Shown piece after piece: positions 45,080-53,960 of a stretch of 64,000 nt of DNA; the first letter of the stretch is position 1, and each line of letters starts with the position of its first letter. Source of the stretch: Myxococcales bacterium (GTDB taxonomy: Bacteria > Myxococcota_A > Bradymonadia > UBA7976 > UBA1532); contig JACKDL010000007.1 of assembly GCA_020633555.1 (NCBI GenBank), positions 161,243 to 225,242 on the forward strand. Direction: 5' to 3'. A program made the position numbers and the translations under genes. The notes under the pieces were generated by a model that searched no databases, was not told where the DNA came from, and saw only the letters and a program-made list of their open reading frames with translations.

Positions 45080-45769
45080 ATGGCGGACTTCAGCCACTTC
45101 CAGCCGAGCCTGTTCCAGTTCCTCGATGAGCTGACGCTGAACAACAACCGCGAGTGGTTCCAGGCCAACAAGGGCCGCTACGAGGCCGAGGTGCGCGAGC
45201 CGGCCCGGGCGTTCATCCGCGCCATGGGCGCCCGGCTCGAGGCGGCCGAGAGCTTCCTCACCGCCGATGACGGCAAGGTGGGCGGCAGCCTGATGCGGGT
45301 GTTCCGCGACACGCGGTTCAGCAAGGACAAGACGCCCTACAAGACCAACGTGGGCATCCAGTTCCGTCACGCGGCGGGCAAGGACGTGCACGCGCCCGGC
45401 TTCTACCTGCACCTCTCGCCCGGCGAGATCTTCTGCGGCATCGGCATGTGGCGGCCCGACAAGGTGCCCCTGCAGGCCATCCGCGAGGCCATCGCCGAGG
45501 CGCCTGAGGACTACCTGGCGGTGGTGGAGGATCCCGACTTCGCCGGCGCCTGGCGGCTGGGCGGCGAGGCGCTGACCCGCGCCCCCAAGGGCTTCGAGAA
45601 GGACCACCCGGCCATCGAGCACATCAAGCGCAAGGACTTCATCGCCGTGCGCGACTTGCAGGTGGAAGACGTCACCGCCCCCGGCCTGCTCGACCGGATG
45701 ATGGGCTGGTACGACTCGGGCTACGACTTCTGTGGCTTCCTCTGCGGGGCCATCGGGCAGCCCTTCTGA
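45080..45769 (+). CDS. DUF2461 protein
   Basis: The 229-residue soluble protein is a full-length DUF2461/TIGR02453 member. Visible consensus includes FLDELTLNNNREWFQANK (about 14-31), GGSLMRVFRDTRFSKDKTPYK (about 72-92, quoted in part: FRDTRFSKDKTPYK) and a YLHLSPGEIFCGIGMW stretch. The function of the family is unknown. It ends 16 bases before a converging membrane-protein gene. Confidence 0.92.
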   Translation: MADFSHFQPSLFQFLDELTLNNNREWFQANKGRYEAEVREPARAFIRAMGARLEAAESFLTADDGKVGGSLMRVFRDTRFSKDKTPYKTNVGIQFRHAAGKDVHAPGFYLHLSPGEIFCGIGMWRPDKVPLQAIREAIAEAPEDYLAVVEDPDFAGAWRLGGEALTRAPKGFEKDHPAIEHIKRKDFIAVRDLQVEDVTAPGLLDRMMGWYDSGYDFCGFLCGAIGQPF

Positions 45770-45785
45770 CGCCCCCGGCGGCGCC

Positions 45786-47105
45786 TCAAAAAACATCCTC
45801 GAGACGGCGCAGGGCCGACTCGGGTGGCAGGCGGTAGGTCTGCATCAGCGCCACCACCGGCAGCACCAGCGGCGCCAGGGTCTGCAGCGCCGGGATCCAG
45901 AACAGCGCCGGCTGCGACATGACGTGGCGCATGGGCGGCAGGTCCTGCCACAGGTTGTAGGTCTGAAGCAGCGTCAGGGTGGCCACCACCCCCACGCTGG
46001 ACCAGGCGGCGGTGCGGACCCGCGGGGTGACGTGCAGCAGCTCCAGCCCTGCCCACAGGTTCACCGCCAGCAGCGCCGCCGCGATCCAGCCCGGCCCCGT
46101 CTGAAACGCCCGGGCGAGCACCGCCAGGGTGCCGGCGCCGTGGGATGCGCCGAAGAAGGCGGCCACCACGGTGGCGGCCGCGAAGCTGGCCGTAGCCACC
46201 AGCATCACCCCCAGGGTCGAGAGCCCGGCGTCGGGCGCGAGGCGCAGCGCCGTGTCGGCGTGCTCGTCCCACTCGTCGAGCTCGAGCGCCCCGAAGTCGC
46301 GCACCACGTTGGGCCAGGCCATGAGCATGCCCACCAGGGGCGCTGCGATGAAGGCGAGCAGCACGGTCTGCATGAGCGCCACGAACACCAGCAGCACGGC
46401 GAACAGGCCCGTCGAGACGGCGGCAAATACCTGATACTGCTCGCGATCACGGCGGAACTGCTCGGGGTTGAAGTCCTTCAACATCCGCCAGCCGGCGCGG
46501 GTGTGGATGATGGAGCGGGCCACCAGCGAGCCCACCAGCGCCAGCCCGACGATGAGCAGCAGCACCGGCGTGCGCTTGCCCAGCAGCAGCAGGGCCAGCA
46601 TGGACCCCGAGAACAGCACGCCCAGGGCGCCGAAGCCCGTCATCAGGGCCGCCAGGCCGGTGAGGCCGCGGTCCTCGGCGAAGACCGCCCCGCCCTCCAG
46701 GCGCTCGCGGGCCGCCGACCGGCGCAGGATGAGCAGGGCCGTAACGGGCCAGGCGATGAGGGTGGTGGCCAGCGGCCACAGCGCCCCGGCCACCGGCTGC
46801 TCCTGGCTGAGCAGGATGGCCACCACGGCGGCCGTGTGGGCCACGGCGACGCCCAGGTACAGGTTCAGGGCCTTCACGTCGCCCTTGGCCACCTTGCGCC
46901 CGGCGCGGTCGTGGACCCACGAGCGCACCGCGCTGAGGCCGGCCAACACGAGGAAGGCCAGGGGGGCGTGGCGCCCCGCCAGCAGCAGGCTGATGAACAG
47001 GTAGAGCGCCAGCCAGAACAGCACGCGCCCCACCCCCTGCATGAGCAGGCCCACGCCGCTCGCGCCCGCGTCCGCTGGGATGCGGCTGAATCCACCCTTG
47101 CTCAT
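45786..47105 (-). CDS. polytopic membrane protein of unknown family
   Basis: The 439-residue protein starts at MSKGGFSRIP behind GAGGGCGAC. Hydrophobicity by eye shows about 10-12 helices spread over the whole length (VLFWLALYLFISLLLAG, ALWPLATTLIAWPVTALLIL, FAVLLVFVALMQTVLLAFIA and others), with a charged loop at about 200-230 (MLKDFNPEQFRRDREQYQ) and another near 285-305 (ELDEWDEHADTALRLAPDAG). No transporter or enzyme motif is recognised. It diverges from the beta-propeller gene. Confidence 0.75.
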   Translation of the reverse strand: MSKGGFSRIPADAGASGVGLLMQGVGRVLFWLALYLFISLLLAGRHAPLAFLVLAGLSAVRSWVHDRAGRKVAKGDVKALNLYLGVAVAHTAAVVAILLSQEQPVAGALWPLATTLIAWPVTALLILRRSAARERLEGGAVFAEDRGLTGLAALMTGFGALGVLFSGSMLALLLLGKRTPVLLLIVGLALVGSLVARSIIHTRAGWRMLKDFNPEQFRRDREQYQVFAAVSTGLFAVLLVFVALMQTVLLAFIAAPLVGMLMAWPNVVRDFGALELDEWDEHADTALRLAPDAGLSTLGVMLVATASFAAATVVAAFFGASHGAGTLAVLARAFQTGPGWIAAALLAVNLWAGLELLHVTPRVRTAAWSSVGVVATLTLLQTYNLWQDLPPMRHVMSQPALFWIPALQTLAPLVLPVVALMQTYRLPPESALRRLEDVF

Positions 47106-47217
47106 GCCGTCGCCCTCCCTTCGCGCCCACTGTCGCTCGCACCCCGATCCCCGGCAAGGGGGTTCGCCGGCGACCTCGAAGGCACTACCCTGCGCCCGGT
47201 CCACGGAGAGAACGCCC

Positions 47218-49452
47218 ATGTCCAAGCTTCTGAAGATCCTCGTCGCGCTGGCTCTGGCGAGCCCGGCGGCCGCCGAGCCCACCCTCGCCATCGCGGCGTC
47301 CCCGACCGCCGAGCCCGCCCTGCGGGCCGTCTGGACGGCCCAGGCGGGCAAGGACGCCGGGCCGCGCTTCCTGGCGGTGGCCGACGGCGCGCTCGTCACG
47401 GTCACCTGGGAGGGCGATCTGGTGGCCTTCGAGCCCGAGACGGGCAAGCGCCTGTGGCGCAAGGCCGCGCCCAAGGCCGACGCCATCGAGCGGGTGCAGG
47501 TGGCCGTGGACGGCGACGTGGTGGTGGCCGCTTGGCCGGGCCAGGCCGAGCTGCTGGGCTACGAGGCCAAGACCGGTACGACCCGTTGGACCCGCAAGCT
47601 GCCGGCGGCTGCGCCGTCGCTGGTGGGCTGCGACGGCCACCATGCGGCGGTGGCCACCCACCGGGCCCAGGGCACGCTGGTGGCGGCGGCCTACGAGCCC
47701 GCCACCGGGCGCCCGCTGTGGCAGACCCCCGTGGGCGGGCACCTCGTGGGGGCCGGCGCCGGCCACGTCTTCCTGGGCCTGGACAGCGGGACCGGCCGGC
47801 TGCTCTCGGGGGTCGAGGCGGTGGCCTGCGCCGACGGCCACAAGGCCATGCTGCCGAGCCACGAGCGCACCTTCGCCATGTTCCTGGCCGCTGGCGCCGG
47901 CCGGGTGGCCACCTGGCACTTCGAGATGGGCTTCAACCCCGCCGAGATCTGCGTCACGACCCTGGACGAGGGGCAGGCTCGCGACTGCTTCAAGGCATCG
48001 GACGGCGAGGTGCCCGCCTACCTGTTGGGCGGCGCCGCCCTGGTGGGTGAGCGGCTGCTGTTCGCCACCCACCACATGGAGGCCCACAACCTGAACCCCG
48101 AGCCGGATAGCTGGCTGTTCGCCCGGGCGCTGGACGGCGGGCAGATCCAGTGGCGGAGCGCCCCGCTGACGGCGTCGCTGGACCCCGTGGCGGCAGGCGA
48201 GCAGCTCTTGGTGGCCTTTGGCAGCACCGGGGCCCAGGACGTGGCCCGCCTGCTGGACCCCGCCGACGGCAGCTCCCTGGGGCGCCTGGACCTGAAGAAG
48301 GCCCCCACGGCCCTGGCGGCAGACGGCAAGCGGGCCTACGTGGCCAGCTACGACGGCACGATCTACGCCTTCGGGCTGGTGCGCCCCGGCGCGGCGCCCG
48401 CGGAGCGTCAGGCGGTGGCGCCGCAGGCCATGGCCACCCCCGAGCCCACGGCGCAGCCCCTGCCGTGGCGGGTGCTGACCACCCTGGACGCCCACCCGAA
48501 GAAGGCCCGCACCTCGGGCAGCCTGCGCGACGGCACGGCCGATCGGGTGGCCTTCGCCGACGCCGCCGGCACCCTGCTGGCCGTCGGCGGCAACGACGAC
48601 AAGGTGCGGGTGTTCGACCTGGCCACGGGCAAGCGGCTGTGGATCTCGAAGAGCCTGGGCAAGGACGTCGAGGCCTTGCACACCAGCCCGCAGGGCCGCC
48701 TGGCGGCAAGGGTCTACGGGGGCCGGGCCTTCGTGTTCGACCGCAAGGGCAAGGGCTGGACGCAGACCGTGCGCATCGACCACGGCCACGGCTGGATGAG
48801 CGGCCTGTCGGGCTCGGGCCAGTGGTACGTCAGCGATGACTTCAACGGCCAGGTCACCTGGCACGACGCCGGTGCCGGCACGCAGAAGGCCAGCACCGAG
48901 GCCCGCGGGCGCATGGATCGCCGCGGCATGCGGGTGCGGGGCGGCTGGCTGGCGTTGCCCCTGCCGAGCGCTCTGGGGCTGGTGGACGTCGAGGAGCTCC
49001 GCGAGGGCCCCACGGTGATTCACCAGGTGCCCACCATCTACGAGTCGGCCGACGGCCAGGTGGTGCAGGCCTTCCCGGTGAACCCGCAGCTCCTGCTGCG
49101 CGAGACCTGCGGCGCGGCCCGTTGCATCGTCGAGCTGCTGCCGGTCACGGGCGGGCCTGCCCAGACCCGCATCGAGCTGGACACCGCCGGCGCCGGGTGG
49201 TCGCCCAGCGTGCCCTCGGCCCTGGACATCACCACCGACGGCCAGTGGATGTTCCACTTCCGGCTGGGGCTGGACCCCCTGCTGATCCACGTGCCCACCG
49301 GGCGCAAGCAGGCGCTCAGCGCCATCACCGGGGCCAGCCCGCACGAGTACAGCTCGGGCCGCTTCAGCGCCGACGGCCAGCGGCTGGCCGTGGGCATGCA
49401 CCCGAAGTCCTTCCAGGTCACGGTGTTGGAGCTGGCGCTGCCCCCGGAGTGA
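47218..49452 (+). CDS. exported beta-propeller protein (PQQ-like and WD40-like halves)
   Basis: The 744-residue protein starts at the ATG behind GGAGAG and has a signal peptide (ALALASPAAAEP). The first half (about 30-395) has PQQ/BamB-like blades (GDLVAFEPETGKRLWRKA, GYEAKTGTTRWTRKL, YEPATGRPLWQTP). The second half (about 420-744) has WD40-like blades (GNDDKVRVFDLATGKRLW, SGLSGSGQWYVSDDF, SSGRFSADGQRLAVGMH). It resembles two fused propellers acting as a periplasmic or surface scaffold. Catalytic PQQ ligands are not evident. It is not part of a clear operon. Confidence 0.8.
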   Translation: MSKLLKILVALALASPAAAEPTLAIAASPTAEPALRAVWTAQAGKDAGPRFLAVADGALVTVTWEGDLVAFEPETGKRLWRKAAPKADAIERVQVAVDGDVVVAAWPGQAELLGYEAKTGTTRWTRKLPAAAPSLVGCDGHHAAVATHRAQGTLVAAAYEPATGRPLWQTPVGGHLVGAGAGHVFLGLDSGTGRLLSGVEAVACADGHKAMLPSHERTFAMFLAAGAGRVATWHFEMGFNPAEICVTTLDEGQARDCFKASDGEVPAYLLGGAALVGERLLFATHHMEAHNLNPEPDSWLFARALDGGQIQWRSAPLTASLDPVAAGEQLLVAFGSTGAQDVARLLDPADGSSLGRLDLKKAPTALAADGKRAYVASYDGTIYAFGLVRPGAAPAERQAVAPQAMATPEPTAQPLPWRVLTTLDAHPKKARTSGSLRDGTADRVAFADAAGTLLAVGGNDDKVRVFDLATGKRLWISKSLGKDVEALHTSPQGRLAARVYGGRAFVFDRKGKGWTQTVRIDHGHGWMSGLSGSGQWYVSDDFNGQVTWHDAGAGTQKASTEARGRMDRRGMRVRGGWLALPLPSALGLVDVEELREGPTVIHQVPTIYESADGQVVQAFPVNPQLLLRETCGAARCIVELLPVTGGPAQTRIELDTAGAGWSPSVPSALDITTDGQWMFHFRLGLDPLLIHVPTGRKQALSAITGASPHEYSSGRFSADGQRLAVGMHPKSFQVTVLELALPPE

Positions 49453-49472
49453 GGCGGCCGGGCGGGCGGCTG

Positions 49473-50501
49473 TCAGCGCCGCCTGAGCGCCACGCCCAGG
49501 TTGTCGTCGTCGGCCACGTCGCCGCCCAGCTCGAGGCGGCGGAAGGCGCCGTCGCCGCGGGTCCCCACGCAGCGCTGGCCGGCCGCCTCGCCCCCGTCGG
49601 CCGCGGGGCAGGGGCCCCAGGTGGGGCTGTCGTCCAGGGCGCCCTGGGTGAGATCGGCCCAGCCCAGGTAGACCGCGGCGGCCTCGGTGAGGTGGGCGGC
49701 CCGGTCGGGATCTGCGGCGTCCTGGCAGATCCAGGCCACCCCCAAGGCGTGGCCGTCGCCCACGTCCCCCGCGAAGTTCATGGCCAGGAAGCGTCCGTCG
49801 AAGCCGGTGCTGGTGCAGCGCAGGTTGCCGCTGGAGCTGGACAGCGACGCCGGGCAGGCGCTCCAGGCGGCCGCGCCGTCCTGCACGCGGGCGGTGGCGT
49901 CCCAGCCCAGGAACACGGCGCAGTGGCTCTGGATGTACGCGGCCAGCGCGGGATCCCCGTCGGGATCGGCGCAGCGCAGGGCCACCGCCAACCAGTCGTC
50001 GTCGTCCACGTCTTGCGGCAGGTTCAGCCGGGCGAAGGCGCCATCGCCGCGGGTGCCGCTGCAGCGCTGGCGCAGGCCGTCGCGGTCGCGGTCTTCGGCG
50101 GGGCAGGTACCCCAGGTGGGGCTGGGCGCCAGGTACTCCACGGCGCCGCCCTGGCCCCAGCCCAGGTACAGCCGGCACTGCGCCTGGATGTACGGGCCGC
50201 AGGCGCGGTCCTCGTCCACCTGGCCATCGCCGTCGTCGTCGAGGCCGTCGCAGGCTTCGCCGGGCGGGGCCAGATCGAGCCGGGGCGCCGCGTCCTCAGG
50301 GAGGGCGGCGTCCTGGGGACGACCTTGATCGATGGGGGCGACCCCCCGGTCAGGGGGCAGGGCGCCGCGATCGAAGCGCAAGGCGTCGAAGGCCTGCCCC
50401 TGGTCCACAGGGGCGGCGGCATCCGACGCCAGGTCTTCGGAGGCGCAGCCGACGGCCAGCAGGGCCACCAGCAGAGGGGATCGGCGAGGGCGGAGGGCCA
50501 A
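49473..50501 (-). CDS. lipoprotein with MopE-like motif and three copies of an unrecognised repeat
   Basis: The best start is the TTG at 50501 behind GGAGG, which gives a lipoprotein signal (VALLAVGC). The 342 residues continue with an Asp-Gln/Asp-Ala linker (about 20-70) and a MopE-like CDGLDDDGDGQVDED. Three repeats of about 80 residues then fill the protein (about 102-180, 181-262, 263-342). The shared pattern is a Cys or Ala, LGW, Trp-x-x-CPA, RCxGT with DGxF, and DVxDxxxLxVA. Each repeat has two to four Cys, so disulfides are likely. I recognise no family for the repeat. It is 17 bases downstream of rpmE and may be read from its promoter. Confidence 0.75.
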   Translation of the reverse strand: MALRPRRSPLLVALLAVGCASEDLASDAAAPVDQGQAFDALRFDRGALPPDRGVAPIDQGRPQDAALPEDAAPRLDLAPPGEACDGLDDDGDGQVDEDRACGPYIQAQCRLYLGWGQGGAVEYLAPSPTWGTCPAEDRDRDGLRQRCSGTRGDGAFARLNLPQDVDDDDWLAVALRCADPDGDPALAAYIQSHCAVFLGWDATARVQDGAAAWSACPASLSSSSGNLRCTSTGFDGRFLAMNFAGDVGDGHALGVAWICQDAADPDRAAHLTEAAAVYLGWADLTQGALDDSPTWGPCPAADGGEAAGQRCVGTRGDGAFRRLELGGDVADDDNLGVALRRR

Positions 50502-50518
50502 GGCGGCCTCCGGGATCC

Positions 50519-50755
50519 TCAGCCCATGTTCCAGCGCTTGCGGAAGCGCTCCACGCGGCCCTCGGTGTCCACCAGGCGCTGCTTGCCGGTGAAGAACGGG
50601 TGGGTGTAGCTGCTCACCTCGATGTGGATGACGTGGTGCTCGACGCCATCGATGTCCATGCGCTCCTTGCTGGACAGCACGGACTTGGTGACGATCTGGT
50701 GCTCCCCGTCGATGAACACGACCGGGTTGTACTGGGGGTGGATCCCGTCCTTCAT
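50519..50755 (-). CDS. rpmE2: 50S ribosomal protein L31 type B
   Basis: The 78-residue protein starts MKDGIHPQYNPVVF and ends with GKQRLVDTEGRVERFRKR, a clear L31 pattern. It has no Cys and so is the zinc-independent (type B) form. The start is behind AGGAG. In many bacteria this form is induced when zinc is scarce. Confidence 0.96.
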   Translation of the reverse strand: MKDGIHPQYNPVVFIDGEHQIVTKSVLSSKERMDIDGVEHHVIHIEVSSYTHPFFTGKQRLVDTEGRVERFRKRWNMG

Positions 50756-50818
50756 TTCTCGATCTCCTGATGGGCGTGGCCGCCGGAAATAGGAGGCCTC
50801 TGAGCCGACAAGCGCGGG

Positions 50819-50847
50819 TTGATACCCGATCGGGGCCCGCGATGCAA
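50819..50847. promoter_or_regulatory. possible bidirectional promoter
   Basis: On the plus strand TTGATA (50819-50824) and ATGCAA (50842-50847) are 17 bases apart. On the minus strand the same bases read TTGCAT-N17-TATCAA. Minus-strand transcription would start near 50811, 56 bases before rpmE; plus-strand transcription about 95 bases before the M16 gene. The minus reading is the stronger. Confidence 0.4.
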
Positions 50848-50947
50848 ACCTGCAGGCACGATCCGCCCCCGGATCCTGCGGTGGGCGGCATTGACCGGGC
50901 ACCCCCGCTGTTCCAAAGTGCGCCCAACCGAGCCGCCCGGAGGTCCC

Positions 50948-52288
50948 GTGAGAGTCCTGATCCTGTTGCTGGCGTTGGCCTCGCTGGCCGCCGCGCCGGC
51001 CCCCGAGATCCCCGTCGAGACCTACACCCTCGACAACGGCCTGACGGTGATCCTCAGCCGCGACGACCGGCTGCCCGTGGTGGCCGTCGAGCTGCGCTAT
51101 CTGGTGGGCTCGGCCCACGAACCCAAGGGGCGCAGCGGCTTCGCCCACCTGTTCGAACACCTGATGTTCCAGGGCTCGAAGTCCTTTGATGACGAGTACT
51201 TCAAGCCCTTTGCGCCCATCGGCGGCATGGTGAACGGCACCACGAACACCGACCGCACGAACTACTACGAGCGCGTGCCGAAGGGGTACCTGGAGCTGGC
51301 GCTGTGGATGGAGTCCGACCGCATGGCCGGGCTGCCCGACGTGCTCACTCAGGCCAAGCTGGACAACCAGCGGGACGTGGTGAAGAACGAGCGCCGCCAG
51401 CGCTACGAGAACACGCCCTACGGCCTGTTCTGGAAGCACGTGCAGCACGAGCTGCACCCCGAGGGGCACCCGTACCACCACACCACCATCGGCAGCCACG
51501 AGGACCTGACCGCGGCCAGCCTGGCGGACGTGAAGGGCTTCTTCCGGCAGTACTACGCGCCCGCGAACGCGGTGCTGACGATTGTGGGCGACTTCGAGCC
51601 CGACGCCACGAAGGCGCTGGTGGCCCGCTACTTCGGGCCGCTCCCGGCGGGTGAGCGGGCGCCCACGCCCCAGGCGGCGCTGCCCAGCCCGACCGCGAAG
51701 CACCTCAAGACCACCGACGACGTGAAGCTGGCCCGAGTCCACCTGGCCTGGCCCACCCCGGCGCTGTACGCCGCGGGCGACGCCGAGATGGACATCCTGG
51801 CCAGCGTGCTCACCGACGGGAAGTCGAGCCGGCTCTACAAGCCGCTGGTCTACGAGCAGAAGGTGGCCAAGGACGTGGCGGCCTTCCAGCTCAGCCGGGG
51901 GCTGGGCTCGGTGTTCATCATCCAGGCCACCGTGGCGCCTGACCGGACGGTGGCCGAGCTGGAGGCGGCGTTGAGCGCCGCCCTGAAGGCGGCCCTGGCC
52001 ACGCCGCCCACCGCCGATGAGATGGCCCGCGTGGTGAATGGCTGGCGGAAGTCCTTCTACGGGCGGGTGGAGTCGGTGCTCAGCCGCGCGCAGCTCCTGA
52101 GCGGCTACTGGCACGCCACCGGCAAGGCCGACTACCTGGCCGAGGATCTGGCCCGCTACACCGAGCTCGATGCCGCCACCGTGCACGCCGCGGCCCTGCG
52201 GTGGCTGCCGCTGGACAAGGCCTTGCGCATCGACATCGAGCCGGGCGCGCAGTCCGAGACCCTGACCGCCGTGGAGGGTGCCCAGTGA
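50948..52288 (+). CDS. M16 zinc peptidase, active subunit
   Basis: The start is the GTG behind GGAGG, giving a signal peptide (LLLALASLAAAPAP) and 446 residues. The inverted zinc motif HLFEH lies at residues 67-71 and the distal ligand E148 in KNERRQRYEN, so it should be catalytic. The C-terminal M16 domain is also present (about 190-370: LARVHLAWPTPALYA). It is probably periplasmic, degrading peptides. Its stop overlaps the start of a second M16 gene by four bases, the classic active/inactive pair. Confidence 0.93.
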   Translation: MRVLILLLALASLAAAPAPEIPVETYTLDNGLTVILSRDDRLPVVAVELRYLVGSAHEPKGRSGFAHLFEHLMFQGSKSFDDEYFKPFAPIGGMVNGTTNTDRTNYYERVPKGYLELALWMESDRMAGLPDVLTQAKLDNQRDVVKNERRQRYENTPYGLFWKHVQHELHPEGHPYHHTTIGSHEDLTAASLADVKGFFRQYYAPANAVLTIVGDFEPDATKALVARYFGPLPAGERAPTPQAALPSPTAKHLKTTDDVKLARVHLAWPTPALYAAGDAEMDILASVLTDGKSSRLYKPLVYEQKVAKDVAAFQLSRGLGSVFIIQATVAPDRTVAELEAALSAALKAALATPPTADEMARVVNGWRKSFYGRVESVLSRAQLLSGYWHATGKADYLAEDLARYTELDAATVHAAALRWLPLDKALRIDIEPGAQSETLTAVEGAQ

Positions 52289-53823
52289 GCCGCCTGCAGA
52301 CCCTGGCCGCCCCCCTGAACGCCCTGCTGACCGCGACGCTGGCGCTGGGCCTGGCCGCCTGCGGCGGGGCGCCGCTGGCCCCCGTGGATCGGTCGAAGCT
52401 GCCCGCGCCCGCCGCCGAGGAGGCGCCCTGGACGCCGCCGCCCGTCACCACCTGGACGCTGCCGAACGGCATCGAGGTGTGGCTGGTGGAGCAGCGCCAG
52501 GCGCCGCTGGTGGCGATGGAGCTGGTGCTGCCCCGCGGCGCCGCCACCGATCCCGCCGGCAAGGCCGGGCTCACCGACCTGATGGTGGACCTGCTGGACG
52601 AGGGCGCAGGCGACAAGGACGCCCTGGCCCTGGGCGAGGCGCTCCAGCGCCTGGCCACCGACTACACGGCCACCACCAGCACCGACGGGATCACGGTCTC
52701 GATGGAGCTGCTGGCCGACAAGCTCGATCCGTCGCTGGCCCTGCTGGCCGACATCCTGCTGCGCCCCCGCCTGACCGCCGAGGAGTTCGAGCGCCGCAAG
52801 GCCCAGCGGCTGGCCCAGGCGCTGGCCGCCGAGGCCGATCCCGACAGCGCCCGCACCGTGGTGGTGCGCCGCGCGCTGTACGGGAAGGGCTACGGGGCGT
52901 GGCCGGCGGGTGGGCTGCGCTCGACCCTGGAGCCCATCACCCACGGCGACGTCAAGGCCCAGTACGCGGCGCTCATCAAGCCGCAGGGCGCCACGCTGGT
53001 GGTGGTGGGTGCCGTCGACAAGGCGACGCTCACGCCGGTGCTGGAGCGGCACCTGGGCGAGTGGACGGGCGCCGCGACGCTCACGCCCATGGCCGTGGAG
53101 GCCGAGGCTCCGGCGCCCGCGCTGTACCTGGTGCACTTCCCCGGGGCCACCCAGTCGGCCATCGGGGTGGCCCGCCGCATCGAGGGGCACGACGCCGCCG
53201 GCGACGCCGTCTTCCCGGGCACCGTGTTCAACTGGGGCCTGGCGGGCACCTTCACCAGCCGGCTGAACCTGAACCTGCGCGAAGAGAAGGGCTACACCTA
53301 CGGCGCCCGCGGCGGCCTCTACCGCTGGCGCGGCGCGGGCATGTACATGCTGGGCGCGGCGGTGAAGGCCGACACCACGCTGGCGAGCCTGCAGGAGACC
53401 CTGAAGGAGCTGGCGGGCATGTTCGGCGACAAGCCGCTCACCGCCGACGAGCGCGAGCAGGCGCTGGGCAACCTGCTGCTGAGCTTCCCGGGGCGCTTCG
53501 AGCAGCTCGCGGCGGTCGCGGGGCAGTATGCCGGCGTGCGGCTCGAGGGCCACGACGCCGAGTGGTTCCGCAAGTGGCCCCAGTCCCTGGCCAAGGTCAC
53601 CCTGGCCGAGGCCCGGGCCGAGGCGAAGCGGCTCACCGATCCCAAGGGCTTCGCCATCGTGGTGGCCGGCGACGCCGCGAAGCTGCGCGAGCCCCTGAAG
53701 GCGCTGGGCCTGCCCATTGTGGACTGTGACGCCCAGGGGCGCCTGGTCCCCGTGGAGAGCTCGCCGCCGCCGCCGGCCGAGGGGACCGAGACGCCGGACG
53801 CGCCCGAAGAGCCCGCACAGTGA
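52285..53823 (+). CDS. M16 peptidase homologue lacking the zinc motif (lipoprotein)
   Basis: The start is the GTG that overlaps the previous stop. The 512-residue protein has a lipoprotein signal (ALGLAACGG). It has two M16 domains. Where HxxEH should be, it has AGLTDLMVDLLDEG (about 93-106), so the first His and Glu are gone and it is catalytically dead. The second domain keeps the RLNLNLREEKGYTYGA substrate-binding signature (about 330-345). The C-terminus is Pro/Glu-rich. It probably forms a heterodimer with the upstream active subunit and anchors it to a membrane. It overlaps the next small gene by four bases. Confidence 0.92.
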   Translation: MSRLQTLAAPLNALLTATLALGLAACGGAPLAPVDRSKLPAPAAEEAPWTPPPVTTWTLPNGIEVWLVEQRQAPLVAMELVLPRGAATDPAGKAGLTDLMVDLLDEGAGDKDALALGEALQRLATDYTATTSTDGITVSMELLADKLDPSLALLADILLRPRLTAEEFERRKAQRLAQALAAEADPDSARTVVVRRALYGKGYGAWPAGGLRSTLEPITHGDVKAQYAALIKPQGATLVVVGAVDKATLTPVLERHLGEWTGAATLTPMAVEAEAPAPALYLVHFPGATQSAIGVARRIEGHDAAGDAVFPGTVFNWGLAGTFTSRLNLNLREEKGYTYGARGGLYRWRGAGMYMLGAAVKADTTLASLQETLKELAGMFGDKPLTADEREQALGNLLLSFPGRFEQLAAVAGQYAGVRLEGHDAEWFRKWPQSLAKVTLAEARAEAKRLTDPKGFAIVVAGDAAKLREPLKALGLPIVDCDAQGRLVPVESSPPPPAEGTETPDAPEEPAQ

Positions 53824-53960
53824 GCGCCCCCCGCGAGGCCGGGCGCCTGCCCGGCTGGGTGGTGCTGGCCTTCATCGCCCTGTGCGCCGGGGCCATCGGG
53901 GGCGGGATCTACTACCTGCTGCAGACCCAGCCTCCGGGCTCGGCCGCGGCCACCCCGTGA
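53820..53960 (+). CDS. 46-residue single-helix membrane protein
   Basis: The GTG overlaps the M16 stop (GTGA), and its own stop overlaps the next GTG, so a gene is expected in this frame. The product has a basic N-terminus (SAPREAGRLPG), one membrane helix (WVVLAFIALCAGAIGGGIYYLL) and a short polar tail. No family is recognised. It may hold the protease pair at the membrane. Confidence 0.6.
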   Translation: MSAPREAGRLPGWVVLAFIALCAGAIGGGIYYLLQTQPPGSAAATP

